A program made the translations under genes and the position numbers. The notes under the pieces were generated by a model. The model had not been told where the DNA came from. It searched no databases and saw nothing but the letters and a program-made list of their open reading frames with translations. Shown here piece after piece: positions 46,914 through 55,114 of a DNA stretch of 64,000 nt. The number at the start of each line of letters is the position of its first letter. Positions within the stretch are counted from its first letter, which is position 1. Origin of the DNA: G963668345 sp965226215 (lineage in GTDB: Bacteria > Acidobacteriota > Terriglobia > Bryobacterales > UBA6623); the NCBI GenBank assembly GCA_965226215.1, contig CBDDCH010000002.1, positions 1,612,001-1,676,000 of the forward strand, written 5' to 3'.

Positions 46914-47201
46914 TCAGCCCGCCTTCGGCGTGATCAACTTGACAACCAGGTCGAGAGCCGCTTCGTTGAACTGCTTCGGCTTGCCCTTCGTAACGCGGTC
47001 TCGATCAACTAGCGCCGCGATTCCGCCTCGATCATCCTTTTTGCCCTCCCATCGCGCAAGCCAGTTGTAGATTGTCCGCTTTGAAAGTGGGGCTGTTCCC
47101 CCTTTCTTGAGAGTCCGGGTGTGCCGCGTCGCCAGCAACTCAACGACTTGATCCTTCGGATGATTCGCCCCCAACCTCAAGATCTTCAGTCCACTTGACA
47201 A
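46914..47201 (-). pseudogene. Transposase-like helix-turn-helix fragment
   Basis: The 95-residue frame contains SKRTIYNWLARWEGKKDDRG, GIAALVDRDRVTKGKPKQFN and an ending DLVVKLITPKAG. The pattern of TIYNWL, then GIAALVDR, then KGKP is that of the DNA-binding N-terminus of Mu/Tn7-type or IS481-type transposases. The catalytic domain is absent and the frame stops at once. The start is a TTG and not well supported. A remnant of a larger transposase is the likeliest reading. Confidence 0.5.
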
Positions 47202-47265
47202 CTACCGGATTCGGGGGCTTAGAACAAGATTGAACGTAACGATAATAGGTTTCGTCAAGATAAAA

Positions 47266-47823
47266 ATGCCACCTGGCACACGAAAAAATGCTGGTCTGGC
47301 GGCGGTGATCCGTTCAATTCGCAAGAGGATCGGTAAGACTCAGGTCATGTTCGCGAAGGACCTCACGGTGACGAACGTCACAGTCAGTCGCTACGAGTCA
47401 GGGGAGCTTACCCCTGGCCACTATCCGCTGTTAGTGCTGTTTGGGCTTGCCGAAAGCGGCCACGAGAAGCACGTCATTAGCAAGGCTCTGCGAGACGTAC
47501 TTGGCCTCAAGAAAACGCCCAAGGAGGAGACGATCCGGAAAGGTATAGCGATGACCGCCAAAGCGATGGGTGAACTTGCCAAGATTGCCGCTCAAACGCC
47601 GTTTGAAACTCGCGCTCATCGCTTTGTTAACCAGGCACTCGTGATTGCGAACGCCGCACAAAGCAGCCCCGAAGATTACCCGTCTGACACCATCATTGAG
47701 ATACTTTCGCTTTGGTGGCGGCACGAACAGGACCCTGACGCTGCGAGTGCATTTCAAAGCGCCCTCGGGTATCTAGACGTGCAGCTACGTGCAAGCCAAC
47801 CAAGGGGGCAAAAGAAAGCCTGA
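47266..47823 (+). CDS. XRE-family helix-turn-helix regulator
   Basis: A 185-residue DNA-binding protein. An N-terminal helix-turn-helix of the Cro/C1 type spans about residues 10-65 (AAVIRSIRKRIGKTQVMFAK, then VTVSRYESGELTPGHYPLLV). The C-terminal 100 residues (YPSDTIIEILSLWWRHEQDP) belong to no family I recognise. It sits among fragments in the accessory island; I found no toxin gene with it. The start is ATG 47266; a TTG at 47230 would add 12 residues. The local base composition is less GC-rich than the flanking housekeeping genes, which suits transferred DNA. Confidence 0.75.
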   Translation: MPPGTRKNAGLAAVIRSIRKRIGKTQVMFAKDLTVTNVTVSRYESGELTPGHYPLLVLFGLAESGHEKHVISKALRDVLGLKKTPKEETIRKGIAMTAKAMGELAKIAAQTPFETRAHRFVNQALVIANAAQSSPEDYPSDTIIEILSLWWRHEQDPDAASAFQSALGYLDVQLRASQPRGQKKA

Positions 47824-48577
47824 CGGCTCCCAGCCTCATTGGCATTCAATGCGAATGTCTAGCATTGTCCCCGAAACAGAGCTGCCGAGGCGAGGATTCC
47901 CGCTAATCGGAGGGCAAGCCCTGTCCTACCACTATGCCCGTGTGAACGACTTGCTTCATAGCGTCCGCGGTATGTTCCGTGCGGTGCCCGCTGGGTTTTT
48001 TGCAAAACGACCCGCAGGGCAATGAGCCAATACTGGAATAGGCCGTGCGCTGGAATTCGCCAGATCAACTGAAACTCATCACCAAGAATCAACAACTTCC
48101 AGCGCACCGATGAGCGCTTGCTACAACGAAAGGTGAAATCCACCCCACCCGCCCCATCCGCACCCCATCCTACCCCAGAAACCTAGTATCCTTAAAAATT
48201 AACACCTTGGACACGGTACCCCGGCTCCCCCCGGCTTACCCCGGCTACTGCAACCGATCGCGAACACAACTAGCTCGTTCAACGTCGGTCGTCCGAACGC
48301 TCGTGAGAAATGCGGGTCAGGCTTGTCGAAGGGCTGTGAAATTAGCATCCCCAATAAGCTCAGGCCGAGTTGAAAGCGAGTTCCTAGCCGCGTTCGCGTA
48401 GCTTCGCCCAACGCTAGCCAGCTGCTTTCTGTCGCAAAATACGCTTGCTGCTCGGGGCGGGGACTGTCACCAATTTCGGGCGTTCGAGGAATCAACAAGT
48501 GGCGGGGATCGCCAGACGCGAAATTGGCTGACTGTACCCAGCCACCGCCAGTCTCTCCTTTTTGCGACGGTAAGCAG
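47824..48577. other. Spacer of about 750 bases with repeats
   Basis: No gene seen. It carries a tandem ccccggct-type run near 48222-48245, a short piece matching the arm of the 15.1-kb inverted repeat at 48303-48316, and a palindromic element at 48459-48539. Confidence 0.5.
48459..48539. repeat. Palindromic element, GGGGACTGTCACC type
   Basis: Arms: ggggactgtcaccaatttcg at 48459-48478 and cgcgaaattggctgactgta at 48517 onward, imperfect reverse complements. The element closely resembles the one at 60130-60225, so they are one family. Confidence 0.7.
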
Positions 48578-50218
48578 CTAGTCGGGAGCGGCTACAAGCG
48601 GTCGACTATGCGCTGCGGTCTCTAAGCATAGATCGAGCACCTGACGGGTCTGGCGAGGGTCGATGATCGCGTCAACGTGGCCGCGGGCCGCCCCCCATTT
48701 CGCGTCCAGGCTTCGTTCGTAGTCGGCGCGGGTCTGATCCATGGCTTGCTGCAGCTCTTCACCGGCCGGCTCGTTAGCTTCTTTGAGCCGCTCCAACTGT
48801 GAAGCGTAAAGGGCCTGGACGGCCGACTCGCCTTCCATCACGCCCACCCTTGCCGTCGGCCAGCTGAAGATGAAACTCGGGTCGAAACCCTGTCCCGCCA
48901 TGGCGTAGTAACCGGCGCCGCTGGCATGGTTCAGCGTAACCACGATCTTGGGAACCCGGGCGCAAGCCATGGTTTCGACCATCTCCGCGCCGGCGCGAAT
49001 AATCCCGCTTTCCTCGGCCTCCGGGCCGACCATGAAGCCACTGACATCCTGCAAGTAGACAAGCGGATGGTTGTGACGGTCGCAGGTCTCGACGAACTGG
49101 GCGATCTTGCGGGCGCTTTCGGTGTAGATGATGGCGCCCAAGCGAGTCGACTGGCCCTGTCGAAACACGCCGCGCCGGTTGGCGATGAGACCCACGGGCC
49201 TCCCGGCCAATCGCGCGTTGGCGCAGAGGACTTCGGGTGCATAGTCGGCCATGAATTCCAGAAATCCCTCGCGGTCAAAAATCCGCAAGACAATTTCTTG
49301 CAGGTCGTAGGGAAGGCGGTGGTCGGCCGGGAGCACGGAGTAAATTTCGTCTTCATTGAGTAACGGGGCGGAGGGTTCGCGCGGCTGCGGCTCATTCAGG
49401 CGTGGCAGCTCACCGACCATTTGGCGGATGATCTCCAGGCAGTGTTGATCGTCACGGGCTCGGTGGTGAGCAACACCACTCGCCTCGGTGTGTGTCGCGG
49501 CGCCCCCCAAAGTTTCGGCGTCCACCGACTTTCCGATGGCTCCTTTGACCAGATTCGGCCCTCCCAGCCCCATAAAGCTTGTCTTTTCCACCATGATGAT
49601 GACGTCGCTTAGAGCAGGAAGATAGGCTCCCCCGGCGATGCACGGCCCCATCACGGCGGCGATCTGCGGTATGCGCAGTCTGCGGCGCATCAGGGAGTTG
49701 TTGTAGAAAATACGTGCTCCCCCGTACTGGCCGGGGAAAATGCTCTCCTGGAAGGGCAGGTTGATGCCCGACGAGTCGACCAGGTAGATAATCGGGACCC
49801 GGCAGTGCATGGCGACTTCCTGCATCCTGACGATCTTGGGAACCGTTTCCGGCCACCAGGCGCCCGCCTTGACGGTCGAATCGTTGGCCACAACGGCAAC
49901 CGGTCTTCCGCCGACACGCCCGATTCCGGTGACGACGCCGGCGGCGGGGGCCTTTCCGTCATAAAGGTCCCAGGCGACGAGCAGGCCGATCTCCAGGAAG
50001 AACGAATCCCGATCGATGAGCTTCTCGATCCGCTCGCGAGCGGTCAGTTTGCCCGCCTTGTGCTGCTTGGCCGCCCGCTCGGGGCCGCCTCCTTGACGCA
50101 GGCGCTCCTCGATCTTTTGAATCCGCTCGACCAGAGCCTGCATGTGGCTTGTCCGCACCGCGCGTTCGCGGGCGTTGGGGGGAGTTAGTCCGGGTTGGGG
50201 CTTGCGTGCTGCTTTCAT
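48578..50218 (-). CDS. Acyl-CoA carboxylase, carboxyltransferase (beta) subunit
   Basis: About 546 residues from the ATG at 50218. Both halves of the biotin-dependent carboxyltransferase fold are present: N-terminal acyl-CoA site (HKAGKLTARERIEKLIDRDS, then GRVGGRPVAVVANDSTVKAG) and C-terminal carboxybiotin site (FVETCDRHNHPLVYLQDVSG, TLNHASGAGYYAMAG). The usual MGGEQAA-type loop is replaced by ARVGVMEGESAVQALY. The enzyme moves CO2 from biotin to propionyl-CoA, methylcrotonyl-CoA or a related acyl-CoA; the substrate cannot be told from sequence alone. No biotin carboxylase or biotin carrier gene is in the window. Alternative starts are 50272 and 50143. Confidence 0.88.
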   Translation of the reverse strand: MKAARKPQPGLTPPNARERAVRTSHMQALVERIQKIEERLRQGGGPERAAKQHKAGKLTARERIEKLIDRDSFFLEIGLLVAWDLYDGKAPAAGVVTGIGRVGGRPVAVVANDSTVKAGAWWPETVPKIVRMQEVAMHCRVPIIYLVDSSGINLPFQESIFPGQYGGARIFYNNSLMRRRLRIPQIAAVMGPCIAGGAYLPALSDVIIMVEKTSFMGLGGPNLVKGAIGKSVDAETLGGAATHTEASGVAHHRARDDQHCLEIIRQMVGELPRLNEPQPREPSAPLLNEDEIYSVLPADHRLPYDLQEIVLRIFDREGFLEFMADYAPEVLCANARLAGRPVGLIANRRGVFRQGQSTRLGAIIYTESARKIAQFVETCDRHNHPLVYLQDVSGFMVGPEAEESGIIRAGAEMVETMACARVPKIVVTLNHASGAGYYAMAGQGFDPSFIFSWPTARVGVMEGESAVQALYASQLERLKEANEPAGEELQQAMDQTRADYERSLDAKWGAARGHVDAIIDPRQTRQVLDLCLETAAHSRPLVAAPD

Positions 50219-50486
50219 TAGTCGCGGAGTCGTCCGGCTTCGACCAGGTGTCTCTTCACCCGCAGGCGACACGGGTGGCTTGCCAGTCTGTTCCGGAATG
50301 CTCGATCAGTGCTTGGTCAGCAGGATGTGCAAGGACATTGATATACCAGATGTACGAACCCCTTCTTTACGAGCGAAGAACCGTCAGCCGTCCCCGGTGC
50401 ACCTTCAGGATCGTATCACGGCCCACGTGTTAGGCAACCACGTTTCCGGTCAGTGTTGAGCCCAAAGAGAACCCCGGCGAAGGGGG

Positions 50487-51083
50487 CTACCCGCTGCTTA
50501 CTTTGCTCGTACTCCAGCGCTGGACAGCGTAGAACACCACGAGCAAGCAAATGACGACCATAACGCCAAACAGCACGTTCTCTTTGAGGAAGGTGGTGGT
50601 TTGTTCACCGTAACGCAGAGCGACAAAGGCTTCGCCAAAGTAACGCACGCAGCGGGCGAGAAGAATCACCGCGATGAAGCGTGCCATGTTCATTTGAAAC
50701 ACGCCGGCGCCGATGACAAAGAGTTTCATGGGCAGTGGCAATGGGATTATTGTAGGAAACAGCAGCACCAGAGCGTCGTACTTTTCGATTTGGTGGCGCA
50801 TCCTTTCGATCCCACCCGCCTTGACTTTCTTTTCCAGCATCGCGCGGCCGACCCTGCGCGCCATCGTGTAAAGAATCAGTGATCCGATGAGCGATCCCAG
50901 AACCGCCAGGGCTGCCCCGAGATAGGCGGTCGAGGGAGCCGCGATGGACTGCGCGATGATTAGAGTGTCAACGCCCTGCGGCAGCGGCACGAAAGCAGAG
51001 TCTCCCAGCGCTACTAGAAAGAGCCCCGGCGGGCCCAGGCTGGTCGCAGTTTGCACAAGCCGCTCTCCCAGATCTTGGAGCAC
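50487..51083 (-). CDS. VTT/DedA-family membrane protein
   Basis: A 198-residue polytopic inner-membrane protein of the VTT (DedA-like) family. It has the re-entrant-type first segment (GPPGLFLVALGDSAFVPLPQ, about 17-36), AVLGSLIGSLILYTMARRVG with the conserved Gly and Arg, LFPTIIPLPLPMKLFVIGAG as second re-entrant motif, and a final helix (VMVVICLLVVFYAVQRW). The family is linked to membrane lipid movement and membrane homeostasis. It follows the endonuclease III gene with a 33-base gap. Confidence 0.85.
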   Translation of the reverse strand: MLQDLGERLVQTATSLGPPGLFLVALGDSAFVPLPQGVDTLIIAQSIAAPSTAYLGAALAVLGSLIGSLILYTMARRVGRAMLEKKVKAGGIERMRHQIEKYDALVLLFPTIIPLPLPMKLFVIGAGVFQMNMARFIAVILLARCVRYFGEAFVALRYGEQTTTFLKENVLFGVMVVICLLVVFYAVQRWSTSKVSSG

Positions 51084-51116
51084 GCTATTCCTGGTTGGTT
51101 CGCGGTCGAAGGGCCA

Positions 51117-51785
51117 TCAAACGCTCTTGTCGGGGGCGTAGCAAAGGCTTGCGAGGCTGCATTCCCCGCAGCGTGGCTTGCGCGCTTGGCAGACCTGGCG
51201 GCCATGGTGAATGATCTGATGGCTAAACAATATCCAACGCCTTTGGGGGATCGTCTCCATCAGGTCCTTTTCGATCTTGGCAGGATCCTTCTCCTTGGTC
51301 AGGTCGAGCCGACGCGCAATGCGCTGAACGTGAGTGTCGACAACTACGCCCGTTGCTTTCCCGAACCACGTTCCCAACACAACATTGGCCGTCTTGCGGG
51401 CCACACCGGGCAGGGTGAGTATTGCAGCCATCGTTTCGGGCACCTTGCCGCCGAATTCGGAGCTGATCTTTTGCGCCGAGCCGATCAGCGACCTAGCTTT
51501 ATTGCGAAAGAACCCGGTCGACTGGATGTCGCGTTCGAGAACTTCCTGGCGAACGGAGGCCATGTCCGCCATGGTGGGGTACTTTGCGAACAGCCCCGGC
51601 GTAACCCGGTTGACCCGTACATCGGTGCATTGCGCGGACAAAATCGTCGCGACCAGCAACTCCCAAGGGCTGCGGTGGTTCAAGGCGCAGTTTACGTTGG
51701 GGTAGCCCTTGTTGAGGCGCCGCAGGATTGTGCTCAGGCGCCGTTGGCGGTCCTTCTTGCTGCGGGGTTTTCGGACTTTGTTCAT
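51117..51785 (-). CDS. nth: Endonuclease III (DNA glycosylase/AP lyase)
   Basis: A 222-residue base-excision repair enzyme that removes oxidised pyrimidines and cuts the abasic site. Motifs: the helix-hairpin-helix LPGVARKTANVVLG with catalytic lysine, the aspartate in VVDTHVQRIARRL, and a 4Fe-4S cluster loop with spacing C-X6-C-X2-C-X5-C near the C-terminus (CQARKPRCGECSLASLC). The ATG at 51785 gives the normal length; the open frame extends further upstream without homology to the family. Neighbouring uracil-DNA glycosylase makes this a small DNA-repair pair. Confidence 0.95.
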   Translation of the reverse strand: MNKVRKPRSKKDRQRRLSTILRRLNKGYPNVNCALNHRSPWELLVATILSAQCTDVRVNRVTPGLFAKYPTMADMASVRQEVLERDIQSTGFFRNKARSLIGSAQKISSEFGGKVPETMAAILTLPGVARKTANVVLGTWFGKATGVVVDTHVQRIARRLDLTKEKDPAKIEKDLMETIPQRRWILFSHQIIHHGRQVCQARKPRCGECSLASLCYAPDKSV

Positions 51786-51831
51786 TCGGTAATGTCCACG
51801 AGTGGATGCCGAACACGCCTCGCACTCCACT

Positions 51832-52719
51832 TCAATCGTAGGCGTAGTGCAGCACCGCCCGCAAATCCTGCCAGGCTTCGCGCTTCTTGTCTTGCGCGTA
51901 GGGACGCAGTAGGAAGGAAGGGTGGTAGGTGGGCATGACGGGGATTCCGCGCCACTCGTGCCAATTGCCCCGGATTCTCGTGATTCCCTGCTTGGTGCTG
52001 AGCAGAAATTTAGCCGCCGTGCCTCCCAGGATGCAGATGGCCTTCGGATGAATCGCCTCCAGTTGGCGTTCGAGAAACTGCCCACAGGTTTTCATCTCGT
52101 CAGGCTCGGGGGTGCGGTTGTCGGGTGGGCGGCACTTGACCACATTACAGATATAGACATCTTCCCGCCGAATGGCGATGCCCTCGCGAGAAGCGGTGTT
52201 GTTGATCATCTGCGTCAACAACTGCCCGGCGCGCCCCACGAAGGGAAGGCCCTGCGCGTCCTCGTCGGCGCCTGGTCCTTCGCCTACGAAGACGACCTTC
52301 GCATTCGGGTTGCCGCTGCCGAAGACGATCTTCGAGCGGCCTTCGTGCAGGCCACAACGAGTGCAGTCGCCCATGTCGGCTTGAATATCCTGCAGAACGG
52401 TCAGCGGGTCCTTCGAGGTTTCAGCGCCCTCCCCGCCGGCTGGCGAGAAGAGATCTTTTCCCGGCGGCTCGGGTAGGTTGGGCGGATTCGGCCTGGGCAG
52501 TTGCGATACGTCTGATGCGCGCGAGGCCGACCCCGGGGGGGCAACCGGGGAATCGCCCTTCACCGGGTCCGTCTCACCCCCGGCGGCGGCGCTTTCCGGG
52601 ACCGCCCCCTTGCGTTGCGCCGAGCGCCTGAATCTTGGCGCAAGTCCTTGGGGAAGATAGAGGTCCTCAAACCCCAGGTCGCGATAAAACTCAAGATAGC
52701 GACGAAGCGAGCTTGCCAC
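51832..52719 (-). CDS. Uracil-DNA glycosylase, family 4 type
   Basis: A 295-residue enzyme removing uracil from DNA. Motif A is VVFVGEGPGADEDAQGLPFV (about 141-160), the second motif is TYHPSFLLR near the end, and cysteines for a 4Fe-4S cluster are in DCTRCGLH, VKCRPPDN and MKTCGQF. An N-terminal extension of about 100 residues is Pro/Gly/Ala-rich and low complexity, with a short conserved start (LRRYLEFYRDLGFEDLYLP). Such extensions occur in many bacterial family 4 glycosylases. The gene lies 46 bases upstream of nth. Confidence 0.93.
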   Translation of the reverse strand: MASSLRRYLEFYRDLGFEDLYLPQGLAPRFRRSAQRKGAVPESAAAGGETDPVKGDSPVAPPGSASRASDVSQLPRPNPPNLPEPPGKDLFSPAGGEGAETSKDPLTVLQDIQADMGDCTRCGLHEGRSKIVFGSGNPNAKVVFVGEGPGADEDAQGLPFVGRAGQLLTQMINNTASREGIAIRREDVYICNVVKCRPPDNRTPEPDEMKTCGQFLERQLEAIHPKAICILGGTAAKFLLSTKQGITRIRGNWHEWRGIPVMPTYHPSFLLRPYAQDKKREAWQDLRAVLHYAYD

Positions 52720-52783
52720 GCTTAGTAGTTCCTTTCATAAGTTCGGTCACGCATATTTAGAAGCCAGGTGGACGATCGGAACT

Positions 52784-52858
52784 CCGGGCACGGCATGCCG
52801 TGCCCCTACGTTTCCAGGCACCCAACGGATCTGTAGGGGCACAGCATGCTGTGCCCGG
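52784..52858. repeat. Palindromic element of two GGGCACGGCATGCCGTGCCC-type arms
   Basis: Arms ccgggcacggcatgccgtgc (from 52784, running to ctac at 52809) and gtaggggcacagcatgctgt (from 52833, ending at ccgg 52858) are near-perfect reverse complements. Each arm is itself a palindrome, so the element can form a cruciform. A single arm of the same type is at 59996-60017. Confidence 0.75.
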
Positions 52859-52900
52859 CATTCGACGAAAACGTGAGTCCGATTATTGCATGGAGAGCAC

Positions 52901-54148
52901 TTACACGCGAGCCTTTTCCAGCAGCGGGCGCAGCTGAAGAGCACGGTCGAAGATTCGCCTGGCCATCTCCCGCTTCGAGCTACGGGGCAGCTCGATGGCT
53001 TCACCATTCGCCGCCAGCAAGAGTCCCTGGTTCATCTCGGAATCGAAGCCCCCATCTTCAGCAGCCGGCCCGACGAGGTTGGCAACCAGGAGATCACAAT
53101 TCTTCGAACGCAGCTTGCGTTCCGCGTTTTGGCGAAGATCCTCGGTCTCTGCCGCGAAGCCGACGACTAATTGTTCGTCCTTTCGCTGCGCTACGTCGGC
53201 CAGGATGTCGGCTGTGGGTTCAAGCTCGAGGTTCCATCCGGAAGACTGCTTCTTGACCTTGCTTGCCGGCTCGGAGGCGGGTCGATAGTCGGCGACGGCA
53301 GCCGCCATGACGACAATCGTGGATTCACGAAGCCGGCGAATGACCGCCTCGTGCATTTCCGCGGCCGTCGTGACCCGAACCAACTCACAACCGGCGGGAG
53401 GCGACAGCGCTACCGGCCCGCTTACGAGCGTCACGCGGGCTCCCCTGGCAATCGCTTCCTCGGCCAAGGCAAAGCCCATCCGCCCGCTGGAACGATTGGA
53501 AAGAAAGCGCACCGGATCGACGGGCTCTTGCGTCGGCCCGGCCGTAATCAGCACGGTCTCCCCGGCGAGATCTTGCTCCGAACGCAAGGCACCATCCACA
53601 GCCCTAACAATCTCGTTGAGATCGGCCAAACGTCCCGGGCCGATCATGCCGCAGGCCAGAGATCCCTCGTCCGGCTCAACGACACTGACGCCTCGCTTTC
53701 TCAGGGCCGCCAGATTCGCCCGAGTGGCCGGATGATTCCACATATTCGTGTTCATCGCGGGAGCGACTACCACCGGCCCGGTGAACGCCAGATACATCGT
53801 TGTGAGGAAGTCGTCAGCGATGCCGTGGGAGAATTTCGCCAGGATGTCGGCGGTAGCCGGGGCTACCAGCAACAGGTCCGCCTCCTGGGCTACACCGATA
53901 TGCTCGACGGCGCTTTGCAGAGTCGCTTCGCTGCCTGAGTCGGAAAACAGATCGGCAATGACCTTTTCCCCGCTCAAGGCGGCGAACGTCAGCGGTCGAA
54001 TGAACTCCTGGGCGTGCCTGGTCATGACGACCTGCACACGATCCCCACGTTCCTTCAACAGACGAACCAGCTCAGCGGACTTGTAGGCGGCGATGCCGCC
54101 CGTCACGCCGAGAACGACTTTTTTGGGGCTGGCGGAATCGTTAATCAT
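52901..54148 (-). CDS. coaBC: Bifunctional phosphopantothenoylcysteine decarboxylase/phosphopantothenate-cysteine ligase
   Basis: A 415-residue enzyme of coenzyme A synthesis. The N-terminal CoaC domain (about 10-185) is a flavoprotein with catalytic histidine in AVEHIGVAQEADLLLVAPAT and the active-site loop cysteine in SLACGMIGPGRLAD; PAMNTNMWNHPA lies before it. The C-terminal CoaB domain starts at VLITAGPTQEPVDPVRFLSN and has SSGRMGFALAEEAI. Both halves are complete. It lies 42 bases downstream of rpoZ. Confidence 0.95.
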   Translation of the reverse strand: MINDSASPKKVVLGVTGGIAAYKSAELVRLLKERGDRVQVVMTRHAQEFIRPLTFAALSGEKVIADLFSDSGSEATLQSAVEHIGVAQEADLLLVAPATADILAKFSHGIADDFLTTMYLAFTGPVVVAPAMNTNMWNHPATRANLAALRKRGVSVVEPDEGSLACGMIGPGRLADLNEIVRAVDGALRSEQDLAGETVLITAGPTQEPVDPVRFLSNRSSGRMGFALAEEAIARGARVTLVSGPVALSPPAGCELVRVTTAAEMHEAVIRRLRESTIVVMAAAVADYRPASEPASKVKKQSSGWNLELEPTADILADVAQRKDEQLVVGFAAETEDLRQNAERKLRSKNCDLLVANLVGPAAEDGGFDSEMNQGLLLAANGEAIELPRSSKREMARRIFDRALQLRPLLEKARV

Positions 54149-54190
54149 TGATCCCGTACGTTGGGCCCGGCCAAGGGCTGTTGGGGAGTG

Positions 54191-54484
54191 TTACTTGGAG
54201 ACAGGTTCCTCGCCCGGTTCCGGCTCGCTTTGTGGGGCCGGCTCGACTGCCACTTCGGCCCGACGAATCTCTTCCATAGCAATCTTGGTCGGCTTGCGGG
54301 AGGTCGTCGAGATCAAGGGGCGCGCGCCGGCCTGCAACTGCCGCGCCCGCTTGGCCGCCGCGATGATGAAACGGTAGACGCTTTGTTCTTCGTCGTTCGG
54401 GATGAACCAAGGCAGATCAGAAGGCTTGGCGCTTTCTTGCTCGAGGCGCAGTTGGGTTCCTTTGCTCTTTTCACTCATTTTCAC
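54191..54484 (-). CDS. rpoZ: RNA polymerase omega subunit
   Basis: A 97-residue protein of the omega family: FIIAAAKRARQLQAGARPLI and KPTKIAMEEIRRAEV are the typical helices. It aids assembly and stability of RNA polymerase. The frame starts the base after the gmk stop. The order yicC-gmk-rpoZ-coaBC is the standard bacterial arrangement and confirms the call. A Glu/Pro-rich tail ends the protein. Confidence 0.93.
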   Translation of the reverse strand: MKMSEKSKGTQLRLEQESAKPSDLPWFIPNDEEQSVYRFIIAAAKRARQLQAGARPLISTTSRKPTKIAMEEIRRAEVAVEPAPQSEPEPGEEPVSK

Positions 54485-55105
54485 TCACTCCCCTGAGTTC
54501 ATTCCGAAGCTTTTCAGAATTGACTGAATCCGCGGCCGAACTCGGTCTTTGCGACAGCGCTCGGCCTCCAGGATGCCACGCAGCGTCTGGAAAGATTTCT
54601 CCACCTCATCATTCACCAAGACGTAATCGTACAGCCGGTAGTTGGAGACTTCCTGGGTGGCTTCTCGAAGGCGGCGGTCGATAACTTCATCCGGGTCCGA
54701 AGACCGCTTCCGCAAGCGAGCTTCCAACTCCCCTCTCGACGGCGGCAAAATGAAAACCGTGACCGCCTCGGGAAGCTTCTTCTTCAATTGTGCCGCACCT
54801 TGCACGTCAATGTCCAGAATGAGGTCGTTTCCTCGTTGGCGCGAAAGATCCAAACCCTTGCGTGGAGTGCCGTAGAACTCGCCGAAAACCTCGGCCCATT
54901 CGAGCAGCTCCCCGCCGTCCCGCATGCGCAGAAACTCTTCTTGGCTGACAAAATCGTAACTTTTGCCGTCCACATCGCCTGGCCGGGGCGAACGGGTCGT
55001 CACCGAGGTAGAGAACTCCAAGTTGCCTTCGCAGTCCATGAGGCGCTGAACCAGGGTAGATTTCCCGGAGCCGGAAGGAGCGGAGATGATAAAGACGATC
55101 GACAC
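54485..55105 (-). CDS. gmk: Guanylate kinase
   Basis: A 206-residue nucleotide kinase converting GMP to GDP. The P-loop SAPSGSGKSTLVQRL is at residues 8-22; the GMP-binding region contains SVTTRSPRPGDVDGKSYDFV and FGEFYGTPRKGL. Also present are LDIDVQGAAQLKKK and FILPPSRGELEARL. Length is typical. The ATG at 55105 lies nine bases after the yicC-type gene. Confidence 0.96.
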   Translation of the reverse strand: MSIVFIISAPSGSGKSTLVQRLMDCEGNLEFSTSVTTRSPRPGDVDGKSYDFVSQEEFLRMRDGGELLEWAEVFGEFYGTPRKGLDLSRQRGNDLILDIDVQGAAQLKKKLPEAVTVFILPPSRGELEARLRKRSSDPDEVIDRRLREATQEVSNYRLYDYVLVNDEVEKSFQTLRGILEAERCRKDRVRPRIQSILKSFGMNSGE

Positions 55106-55114
55106 TGGAATGCA

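Noticed and set aside
51786..52085. N-terminal extension of the endonuclease III frame
   Set aside because: It overlaps the uracil-DNA glycosylase gene in another frame and lacks family sequence; the ATG at 51785 gives the normal Nth length.
53171..53938. A 255-residue plus-strand frame over coaBC
   Set aside because: Antisense shadow of coaBC, which has complete catalytic motifs.
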